Positions 50,250-57,352 of a DNA stretch of 64,000 bases are shown here, one piece after another. A program made the position numbers and the translations under genes. Position 1 is the first letter of the stretch. Each line of letters begins with the position of its first letter. Below the pieces are notes generated by a model. The model did no database searches. It saw only the letters and a program-made list of their open reading frames with translations, and was not told the origin of the DNA. Origin of the DNA: Streptomyces sp. NBS 14/10 (GTDB lineage Bacteria > Actinomycetota > Actinomycetes > Streptomycetales > Streptomycetaceae); the NCBI RefSeq assembly GCF_002224125.1, contig NZ_NCSM01000070.1, forward strand, positions 44,295-108,294. The letters are read 5' to 3'.

Positions 50250-52997
50250 TCAGTTCCTCGGCACCGGCTGGTCTTCGTTGAGCCGGCTGTAGATCCGTTC
50301 GGGTGTCAGGGGCAGCGCGCGGTAGCGGACGCCCGTGGCGTCGTGGAGGGCATTCGCCAGCGCGGGGGCCACCGGGTTGATACAGCATTCCGCGATCCCC
50401 TTCGACCGCAGGGGGCCGAGGGAGTCCGCCGAGTCCACCAGGAGCACATCGGTGCGAGGGATGTCGGCGTAGGTGGGGATGCGGTAGTTGCGCAGGTTCG
50501 GGTTTTCCATGGCGCCGTCCGCGTCGACGTGGTGGTTCTCGGTCAGCGTGAAGCCGATTCCCTGGGCGACGCCGCCTTCCACCTGTCCCCGGACCTGTAC
50601 GGGGTTGATGACGACGGCGGCGTCGGTCGCCTGGACGCTGTAAAGGATACGGATCTCTCCCGTCACCCGGTGGACGGCGATTCGGAAGCCCTGCGTATTG
50701 GAGGTGACGCTTCGGGGTGAGCCGTAGGCCTTGCGGGCGGCGGTGAACCGGACTCCCTGCGCCCGGGCCAATGCGACGAGCTCGGCCAACGACACGCGCT
50801 GGTCGCCGCAGACGACGCCCTCTTCGTCCAACGAGCACATCGCGACATGGACACCCATATGCGCGGCAGCCGCCTCCAGTATCTGGTCGCGTACGGCGTT
50901 GGCCGCTCGGAGTACCGCGTTGCCCGCGACGAAGAGGCCCGCACTCGCAAAGGCGCCGGTGTCGAATCCCGTGCGGTCGGTGTCGGATTGCACCAGGCGA
51001 ATCCGCGACGGCGTCGTGCCCAGCTGATTGGCCGCGATCTGGACATGCGCGGTCGACGTACCCTCGCCGAATTCGACGGTGCCGACGGCCAACTCGTACA
51101 TGAGGTCGTTGCCGAGCGTGACCCAGGCCTCGGAGATGTGTTCGGTCGGTGGCGCGGTCTCGTGCACGGAACTCGCGACGCCGACCCCGACGAGCCAGCC
51201 GGATCCGGGGGGCGGCTCATCGGCCGTACGGGCATCAGCTGTACCGGCATCGGCCGTACGGGCCATGGCGTCAGCCACGAGATCGATGCACTTCGCAAGT
51301 CCGTCCTCGGCGACTACCACGTCGTCGGGGCCGTCGTGCATGGCGACGAGCGGATCGCCCGGTCGCACGATATTGCGTCGTCGCAGTTCGAGCGGGTCCA
51401 TATGCAGTGTGCGTGCCAGTTCGTCCATCGCCGATTCCACGGCGAACGTCGGTTGCGTCATCCCGTAACCGCGCAGTGCCCCGCTGGGAATGGTGTTGGT
51501 ATAGACGGAGAACGCGTCATACTTCTTGTTGGGGCAGCGGTAGATCATGACGGCAGCGCCGCCCGCATACAGCGTTTCGCCGCCGTGGTTGCCGTAGGCG
51601 CCCGTGTTCGACACATTCCGGACCTGGAACGCCGTGAGTGTTCCGTCCGCCTTCGCGCCGAGCTTGACCGTCAGCGTCATCGGATGCCGTGTCGAGGCGG
51701 TGGTGAACTCCTCCTCGCGGGTGTACTCGAAGCAGACGGGCCGTCCGGTGTCCAGGGTGGCGAGCGCGACCAGATCCTCCGAGATGACCTCCTGTTTGCC
51801 GCCGAAGCCGCCGCCGACGCGTTTGCAGAACACCCGGAGCTGGTCCGGGCGCAGCGCGAACAGATAGGCGAGTTTTCCCTTTGCGATGGACGGCGACTGC
51901 GAACTGGTGCGGACGTTCAGACGGCCGTTGTCCATCCAGGCAATGGAGCCGTGGGTCTCGAGATGTGCGTGTTGCACCCGCGGTGTGGAGTACGTGCCTT
52001 CGTGGATCACATCGGCTTCGGCGAACCCCGCGTCGATATCGCCGATATGCGAATGGATCTCGATCAGGATGTTGTGGACGGGATCGCGGACGAATGGATC
52101 GTGCGTCCCATGCAGCTGTGGCGCCCCCTCGGCCATTGCCTCTTCGGGGTCGAATACGGACGGCAGCACCTCGTATTCCACGTCGACCCTTCGACAGCCC
52201 TCTTCTGCCGCCCGCACCGTGTCGGCCAGGACGGCGACGACGCGCTGGCCGACGAAGCGGACCGTGTTGTCGAGGATGAACGTGTCGTCCGGGTCGACGA
52301 GATGGTCGGTGTGGATCGCCGTGGTGAAACGCTTACGCGGCACATCCTCCCAGGTGTAGACCCGATGCACACCGGGAACCGCGAGTGCGGCGGCCTTGTC
52401 GATCGAGACGATCCGGGCATGCGCGTGCGGTGAGTGCACCACCTTGAGGTGCAGCATCCCTTCGATATGGGTGTCCATGGTGAACTCGGCACGGCCGGTC
52501 ACCACATCGTCGGCCGCCGGGGCGCTGACGCTCGTCCCGGCGGCCTTTCCCGGCGCGGCTGTCTCTACTCCGGCGACGCCCTTCACGGCATCCTCGATCC
52601 CGCGATAGCCGGTGCAGCGGCAGAGGTTGCCTTTCAACGCCCGGGGCAAGTCCTCTTTCTGTGCCTCGGTGAACGCTGCCGACGTCATGATCATCCCTGC
52701 GGTGCAGAAACCGCATTGGAACCCCGGTGCATCGCGGAACTGTCGCTGCATGGGATGCAGATCGCCGGGTGAGCCGATGCCCTCGATCGTCGTCACCTCA
52801 CGACCCTCTGCGCGGTAGGCAGGGGTGATGCAGCTGTGTACCGGATCGCCGTCCAACCACACCGCGCATGCCCCGCAATCGCCCGCGTCGCACCCCTTTT
52901 TGACGCCGTAGTGGCCGAGCGAGCGGAGGAAAGTACGCAGGCACTGTCCGGGGGCCGGCTCTTCGTCGAAGCTCTTGCCGTTCACGACATATGTCAT
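50250..52997 (-). CDS. Molybdenum hydroxylase with fused 2Fe-2S and Mo-cofactor domains
   Basis: 915 residues from ATG 52997. Residues 1-150 are a two-cluster ferredoxin unit: plant-type Cys36, 41, 44, 56 in GCDAGDCGACAV..HSC, and Cys95, 98, 126, 128 in QCGFCTAGM and NLCRCTGY. Residues of about 170-915 form the xanthine-dehydrogenase-type Mo subunit: GGGFGGKQE, GALRGYGMTQPTFAVESAMDELA, GTVEFGEGTSTAHVQIAANQLG and a C-terminal GIAECCINPVAPALANAL, whose Glu matches the catalytic one. Small and large subunits are usually separate in bacteria; here only the FAD subunit is separate. The oxidised substrate (purine, aldehyde or heterocycle) cannot be named. It overlaps the FAD gene by ATGA. Confidence 0.93.
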   Translation of the reverse strand: MTYVVNGKSFDEEPAPGQCLRTFLRSLGHYGVKKGCDAGDCGACAVWLDGDPVHSCITPAYRAEGREVTTIEGIGSPGDLHPMQRQFRDAPGFQCGFCTAGMIMTSAAFTEAQKEDLPRALKGNLCRCTGYRGIEDAVKGVAGVETAAPGKAAGTSVSAPAADDVVTGRAEFTMDTHIEGMLHLKVVHSPHAHARIVSIDKAAALAVPGVHRVYTWEDVPRKRFTTAIHTDHLVDPDDTFILDNTVRFVGQRVVAVLADTVRAAEEGCRRVDVEYEVLPSVFDPEEAMAEGAPQLHGTHDPFVRDPVHNILIEIHSHIGDIDAGFAEADVIHEGTYSTPRVQHAHLETHGSIAWMDNGRLNVRTSSQSPSIAKGKLAYLFALRPDQLRVFCKRVGGGFGGKQEVISEDLVALATLDTGRPVCFEYTREEEFTTASTRHPMTLTVKLGAKADGTLTAFQVRNVSNTGAYGNHGGETLYAGGAAVMIYRCPNKKYDAFSVYTNTIPSGALRGYGMTQPTFAVESAMDELARTLHMDPLELRRRNIVRPGDPLVAMHDGPDDVVVAEDGLAKCIDLVADAMARTADAGTADARTADEPPPGSGWLVGVGVASSVHETAPPTEHISEAWVTLGNDLMYELAVGTVEFGEGTSTAHVQIAANQLGTTPSRIRLVQSDTDRTGFDTGAFASAGLFVAGNAVLRAANAVRDQILEAAAAHMGVHVAMCSLDEEGVVCGDQRVSLAELVALARAQGVRFTAARKAYGSPRSVTSNTQGFRIAVHRVTGEIRILYSVQATDAAVVINPVQVRGQVEGGVAQGIGFTLTENHHVDADGAMENPNLRNYRIPTYADIPRTDVLLVDSADSLGPLRSKGIAECCINPVAPALANALHDATGVRYRALPLTPERIYSRLNEDQPVPRN

Positions 52998-53821
52998 GCC
53001 GGGCCCCCGGCCATGAGTTCGCGACGAATCTCTTCGGCGAAGTGTTGTGTCAGATGGCGGCGGTGGTCGGGGGTTCCGTTGGGATCGGCGAACCAGACTT
53101 CTTCGGGGATGACGTCGATGCTCTGCCGCAGGGTTCGGGCATCGGGCATGGTGTCGAAGGCAATGCGCACAGGCCGTGTCGTGCCGGCTGTGACGGTGAG
53201 CACCAGGTCGCTCGCTCCCGGGGTTTGAGTACCGATGAGGAATACCGTCGAGCGACCGAGGCGGGTCAGCGTGAACCGGCGGTGCGCAGCGCGTTTTCTC
53301 AGGGCGCGCGACGGAATGTCGATGCGCCGCAGGATTTCCCCGGGAGTGAGAATGTTCCGGTGGTCGCCGGTCACGAAGTCGAGGGCGTCGACGGTGCGCG
53401 CGGATCCGTCGGGAGCCCACAACTCGTACGTCGCCTCGAGCGCGACCGTCAGCGTGATCATTGGGCCTGCGGGCAAGGACAGGCAGATGTTGCCGCCGAC
53501 GGTCGCCGAGTTCCAGACCTTGAACGAGGACAGGAATGCCTCGCAGCTTTTGGTGAAAAGGGTGCCCGCGATCCCAACACCTGGCAGCGCGAAGGCGTAC
53601 AGGTCGCGGATGGTGCACGTTGCGCCGATTTCGAGGCCCGCGTCGCTCGGGACGAGCGGATCCCAGTGCAATGCTGTCAGATCGATCAGGCGGCGCAGGC
53701 TCGGCTGCTCCACGGAAAACAGCCACGTTCCGCCCGCGAGCCAGGTGTCGCCTTCGCGCCAGTCCACGCCTGGCCTGCCGGAGGGCCGCCGGACGACTTC
53801 GGTGATGGTGTTGAGGTCCAA
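52994..53821 (-). CDS. FAD-binding subunit of the molybdenum hydroxylase, TTG start
   Basis: 275 residues. The start is TTG 53821, with GGGAGG nine bases upstream and the normal family opening DLNTITEVVRRP; no ATG or GTG competes. FAD-binding motifs are WLAGGTWLFSVEQPSLRRLIDLTAL and TKSCEAFLSSFKVWNSATVGGNICLSLPAGPMITLTVALEA (the xanthine dehydrogenase family M-subunit pattern). It passes electrons from the Fe-S clusters of the next gene product to an acceptor. It is the first gene of the three-gene operon. Confidence 0.92.
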   Translation of the reverse strand: MDLNTITEVVRRPSGRPGVDWREGDTWLAGGTWLFSVEQPSLRRLIDLTALHWDPLVPSDAGLEIGATCTIRDLYAFALPGVGIAGTLFTKSCEAFLSSFKVWNSATVGGNICLSLPAGPMITLTVALEATYELWAPDGSARTVDALDFVTGDHRNILTPGEILRRIDIPSRALRKRAAHRRFTLTRLGRSTVFLIGTQTPGASDLVLTVTAGTTRPVRIAFDTMPDARTLRQSIDVIPEEVWFADPNGTPDHRRHLTQHFAEEIRRELMAGGPA

Positions 53822-53889
53822 GGGAACTGACCTCCCTCACGCTCACGGCGATATTCGTGCGACGACCGCCTACCGAACTCGATCAACCG

Positions 53890-53913
53890 AGCGACAGAGC
53901 GACAGAGCGACAG
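53890..53913. repeat. Three tandem 8-bp repeats upstream of the Mo-hydroxylase operon
   Basis: agcgacag is repeated three times without interruption (53890, 53898, 53906), about 70 bases upstream of the TTG start, in the spacer between the operon and the SDR gene. The count could vary between strains and affect spacing in the promoter. Confidence 0.7.
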
Positions 53914-53977
53914 AGTCGAATTCGGGCCGCTGAGGTCGAACTTCTCCAGGAAGGACCGGCGCGCGCAGAGATATCGA

Positions 53978-54931
53978 TTATATCGCCGAACCGGTCGGCC
54001 TCGCCAAGTCCGCGCCCAGCCGCTGGGGGAAGGTGGCGCCGGTCAGCTCCTCCGATACGGTCCACAGGCGGCGGGCCGTCTCCGGGTCGCTGGCCGCCAC
54101 GGACCGGCCGACCAGCGTCGGCGCGCCGCGCATTTCGGCGAAGCCGTCCGGTCCGACGTAGGCCGCGCCTGGCAGGTCCTGGACCGCGGCGTACAGCGTC
54201 GGCCGCGCGCCCGCCTTGCTGTCCTGCGCCAAGACCCGGTTGCCCATCCGCATGGCCGCGCGGCGCAGGAAGCTGGCGTCGTTGCCCTGCAAGTTGGTGG
54301 CGGCCCAGCCGGGGTGCGCGGCGAGGGCGCGTACGTGGGAACCGGCCGCGGTCAGGCGGCGCTGGAGTTCCAGGGTGAAGAGCAGGTTGGCCAGCTTGGA
54401 CTGGCCGTAGGCGGGCATCGGGGCGTACTCGCCCGTCAGGTTCAGGTTCTCGAAGTGGATGTGGTTGTCGCTCGGGATCCGGTGTGCGCCGGAGGAGACG
54501 GTCACCACGCGGTCGGTGATATGCGGCAGCAGCAGGTTGGTCAGCGCGAAGTGGCCGAGGTGGTTGGTGCCGAACTGCATCTCGAAGCCGTCCTTGGTGC
54601 TGGCCTCCGGGATGTTCATGACGCCGGCGTTGTTTATCAGCAGGTCGAGGCCGCCCTGCCAGGAGGAGGCGAACCGGCGGATCGAGGCGAGGTCGGCCAG
54701 GTCGAGCGGGCGCACCTCCAGGGTGCCGCGCGCACCGGTCACGGTCGCGGCGGCGGCCTCGCCGCGGCCGGTGTCCCGTACGGCGAGTACCACGTGGGCA
54801 CCGGCCCGGGCCAGTGCCTCGACGGTGGCGAGGCCGAGGCCGCTGTTGGCTCCGGTGACCACGGCGGTGCGGCCGGTCAGGTCGGGGAGGTGGGCTTCGG
54901 TCCAGCGGGGTGTGTTCAGAGTCTTTGCCAT
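53978..54931 (-). CDS. Short-chain dehydrogenase, retinol-dehydrogenase-like
   Basis: 317 residues from ATG 54931. SDR motifs: GRTAVVTGANSGLGLATVEALARAGAHVVLAVRD (TGxxxGxG and NADP-favouring Arg), LINNAGVM, VTVSSGAHR and active-site Tyr-Lys in PAYGQSKLANLLF. The arrangement is that of WWOX/retinol-dehydrogenase-like bacterial SDRs. ATG 54931 is chosen because a clear promoter -10 box ends just seven bases before it; longer starts at 54976 would lie upstream of the promoter. The divergent TetR gene is the likely controller. Confidence 0.93.
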   Translation of the reverse strand: MAKTLNTPRWTEAHLPDLTGRTAVVTGANSGLGLATVEALARAGAHVVLAVRDTGRGEAAAATVTGARGTLEVRPLDLADLASIRRFASSWQGGLDLLINNAGVMNIPEASTKDGFEMQFGTNHLGHFALTNLLLPHITDRVVTVSSGAHRIPSDNHIHFENLNLTGEYAPMPAYGQSKLANLLFTLELQRRLTAAGSHVRALAAHPGWAATNLQGNDASFLRRAAMRMGNRVLAQDSKAGARPTLYAAVQDLPGAAYVGPDGFAEMRGAPTLVGRSVAASDPETARRLWTVSEELTGATFPQRLGADLARPTGSAI

Positions 54932-54938
54932 GCGAGCC

Positions 54939-54967
54939 AATGTAGGCATCGCAAACAATGATGTCAA
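54939..54967 (-). promoter_or_regulatory. Consensus promoter of the SDR gene, leaderless
   Basis: On the minus strand TTGACA (54967-54962), 17 bases and TACATT (54944-54939) form a near-consensus promoter. The ATG at 54931 begins seven bases beyond it, so the mRNA should start at its own start codon. CAATGTAG-type words at 54938, 54956 and 54974 are exactly 18 bp apart and overlap it; they may be TetR binding half-sites. Confidence 0.65.
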
Positions 54968-54978
54968 CGCCAACAATG

Positions 54979-55006
54979 TAGACGCTGCTCACACCGTGGA
55001 TAGACT
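54979..55006 (+). promoter_or_regulatory. Promoter of the TetR gene, leaderless
   Basis: TAGACG (54979-54984), 16 bases and TAGACT (55001-55006) resemble a housekeeping promoter. The ATG at 55014 follows the -10 box by seven bases, and no Shine-Dalgarno sequence is present, so this message should also be leaderless. Confidence 0.55.
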
Positions 55007-55013
55007 GCTGGGC

Positions 55014-55601
55014 ATGAAGACCCGCCCGTACCACCACGGAGACCTGCGCACCGCGCTGCTGACCCGCGCCGAGCAGACGCTGCGCGACAAGGGCCCGGCC
55101 GCCCTGTCGCTGCGGGAGCTGGCCCGTGACATCGGAGTCAGCCACGCCGCGCCCAGCCGCCACTTCAAGGACAAGCAGGCCCTGCTGGACGCGCTGGCAC
55201 TGGACGGATTCGACCGCTTCCTGGGGGCACTGACCGCGGCGCGGGAGTCGGGCGAGACCTTCGCCGACCGGCTGGACGCGATCGCACGCGCCTACGTGGG
55301 CTTCGCCACGGACAACGCGGCCCTGCTGGAGCTCATGTACTCGGTCAAGCACGAACCGGGTGCGTCCAAGGAGCTGATCGCATGCTCGCAGCGGCTGGCA
55401 GGGATCGCCACGGGACTGATCGAAGAAGGGCAGCGCAGGGACGAGGTGCGCCCAGGGCCGGTGGAGGGCATCGTGCTGCCGGTCATGGCCGCGATACACG
55501 GCTTCGCCACCCTGGCGGCGAACGGCACGCTCCCCGCTGAAGAGGTCGAGCAGGGCCTGGGCGCCACCATCGCGTTCGCCCTGCGGGGCTGCGCGGCGTA
55601 G
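55014..55601 (+). CDS. TetR-family regulator
   Basis: 195 residues from ATG 55014. The HTH is canonical: YHHGDLRTALLTRAEQTLRDKGPAALSLRELARDIGVSHAAPSRHFKDKQALLDALALDGFDRF. The C-terminal domain (AYVGFATDNAALLELMYSVK...GFATLAANGTLP) matches the WHG-type TetR_C. It diverges from the SDR gene, the likely target. Its 3' end is followed by a solo copy of the MITE-like end. Confidence 0.94.
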   Translation: MKTRPYHHGDLRTALLTRAEQTLRDKGPAALSLRELARDIGVSHAAPSRHFKDKQALLDALALDGFDRFLGALTAARESGETFADRLDAIARAYVGFATDNAALLELMYSVKHEPGASKELIACSQRLAGIATGLIEEGQRRDEVRPGPVEGIVLPVMAAIHGFATLAANGTLPAEEVEQGLGATIAFALRGCAA

Positions 55602-55624
55602 CCCCCAGGCCCGGTCCAGCCTGT

Positions 55625-55655
55625 GGCCGGACGCCCCCCTTTGACGACAGGCCCT
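55625..55655. repeat. Solo end of the MITE-like element
   Basis: The 31 bases from ggccggacgc to gacgacaggccct match the right end of the element at 34682-34712 except for one extra C and one substitution. No partner end is nearby. As in the other copy, it lies between convergent genes, and its edge supplies part of the TAG stop codon of the adjacent gene. Confidence 0.65.
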
Positions 55656-57210
55656 AGCCGGGCAGCCGGCCGGAGTAGTAGCGGATGTCGCCCTGGTCGC
55701 CGCCGAGGCCGACCGCCCACTCGGCCAGCGTCTCCGGCGAGGAGGCGCCCGAGGAGGCGTCGGCCAGTACGGCGGCGGCCAGGGCGGGCGGCGGCCCGGC
55801 GCGCTCGATGAGCTCCCGCCACTGCTCCGGGCGCATCGCCAGATACCGCAGGCTTGGTATCCGGGCGGCCACCTCGACGTCGCGCACCGCCGCCCCGGAC
55901 AGATCCAACCCGTACAGCCGGGGGCAGTCCCGCAGCGGGGCCAGCGACACAGGCTCGGTCGACCGCACCGTCACGGCCGCCAGCGTGGGATGGCCCGCCA
56001 GCGACGAGAGCTCCGCGTCGCCGGTCACGTGCGCGTAGTACACGGGTGGCTCCGACGCGCCCGAGCCGTCCGTTCCGCCGTCCGCGCCGTCCGCGCCTTC
56101 GATGGTGTCGCCGGGGAGCTGCGGCAGCCCGGCGTCGATCCACAGCTGCTCGGACGGGACTTTGCACCTGTAGTCGCCGCGCTCCAGCGCCGCCAGTTCC
56201 AGCCGCAGCAGCTCGGTCACCGAGTCGGCCACGTACACCGGGCCGTCGTCGTGGTGCAGACCCACCCGGATCACCTGGCCCGGGCGGCCGCCTTCGGCCG
56301 GATCCATGTCCACGGCCAGGAAGTCGCCGCCGGTGCTCTCCGCGAAGATGATCCAGCCGGGGCGATCGGCCGAGGACCGCGCCCTGGCCCGCGGCAGACC
56401 GTCGGAGCGCGCCGAACCGAGCGTGTGGTACTGCCAGCTGTCACCCGCCGCCCACCAGCGGTCCGCGTGGCGGAAGGAGACCAGCTGGTCGATGGCGAGC
56501 CAGATATGGCGGTCGAAGAGCCGGGCGCCGTCGTCCCCGCCGTCGCCGTCGGCCACCGCGTACAGCGCGCGCAGGTCCTCCGGAAGTGGCGCGCCCAGCT
56601 TCCGCTCGTAGTCTTCGATCTCCTCGGCGTTCCAGGGGGCGGGCAGCACGTCCTCGAAGTGTTCGAGGCGGCCCGGCTCCCAGCCGAAGATCTCGGCCCG
56701 CTTGCGCAGATGCGCCCACAGCAGCCGCACCGCCTCCTGCGGATCTCCGGCCTGTGCCGGGTCCGTGGGCCCGGGCTGGAGATCGCCGGCGTCGGGTGGC
56801 CGGACATCGGGCCGCAATACGTAGACATGGCCCGGCCCTTGGGGCTGCAGCACGATGGCGCGGCTGGTCAGCGCCTCGAACCGGCCGTCGGGGTACACCA
56901 CCAGCTCGATGGTCAGTTCGTCGGCCCTGGTGTCGTCCAGCTCGAAAACCCGCTGCAGCTGCTTGGGTGTCCGCATGGATCCGGGGCGTGTTCTGCCGTT
57001 CGCCAGAACATTGACCACTCCGTGGCCGCCGATGCCGTGCCGGTCGGCACGAGCGCTGATCGATGCCAGCCGCCACCCTGGAGGCGCCCCTTTGGCCATG
57101 CTGTGCGCCACTTGCTGCAGCAGTGCGGTGATCTGCGGGTTCTGCGCAGGCTGCGGGTTCTGCGCAGGCTGCGGGTTCTGCGCAGGCTGCGGGTTCTGCG
57201 GGCTGGTCAT
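55654..57210 (-). CDS. SMI1/KNR4 (SUKH)-family protein
   Basis: 518 residues from ATG 57210. The N-terminus has four QNPQPA units from an 18-bp DNA repeat. Residues of about 25-130 are an unassigned domain containing a conserved-looking VVYPDGRFEALTSRA. A SUKH domain follows at about 160-350: LEHFEDVLPAPWNAEEIEDYERKLGAPLPEDLRALYAVADGDGGDD is the typical opening. The last 140 residues have a leucine-rich-repeat-like feel (LAPLRDCPRLYGLDLSGAAVRDVEVAARIPSLRYLAMRPEQW). SUKH proteins often act as toxin immunity proteins. It diverges from the HEAT-like gene. Confidence 0.85.
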   Translation of the reverse strand: MTSPQNPQPAQNPQPAQNPQPAQNPQITALLQQVAHSMAKGAPPGWRLASISARADRHGIGGHGVVNVLANGRTRPGSMRTPKQLQRVFELDDTRADELTIELVVYPDGRFEALTSRAIVLQPQGPGHVYVLRPDVRPPDAGDLQPGPTDPAQAGDPQEAVRLLWAHLRKRAEIFGWEPGRLEHFEDVLPAPWNAEEIEDYERKLGAPLPEDLRALYAVADGDGGDDGARLFDRHIWLAIDQLVSFRHADRWWAAGDSWQYHTLGSARSDGLPRARARSSADRPGWIIFAESTGGDFLAVDMDPAEGGRPGQVIRVGLHHDDGPVYVADSVTELLRLELAALERGDYRCKVPSEQLWIDAGLPQLPGDTIEGADGADGGTDGSGASEPPVYYAHVTGDAELSSLAGHPTLAAVTVRSTEPVSLAPLRDCPRLYGLDLSGAAVRDVEVAARIPSLRYLAMRPEQWRELIERAGPPPALAAAVLADASSGASSPETLAEWAVGLGGDQGDIRYYSGRLPG

Positions 57211-57352
57211 ACGGCTCCCTTGCGGTTGCCCGGTTACTCGGACCGGGTGTTACTCGGTCTGCGGGTGGGACCCATTCCAGCAGCAGTGACCGACAACTGG
57301 GCCCCGTTGCAACGGGATAGGCTCGGTGGCCCCCGGAAAGGAGACGCGGTAC

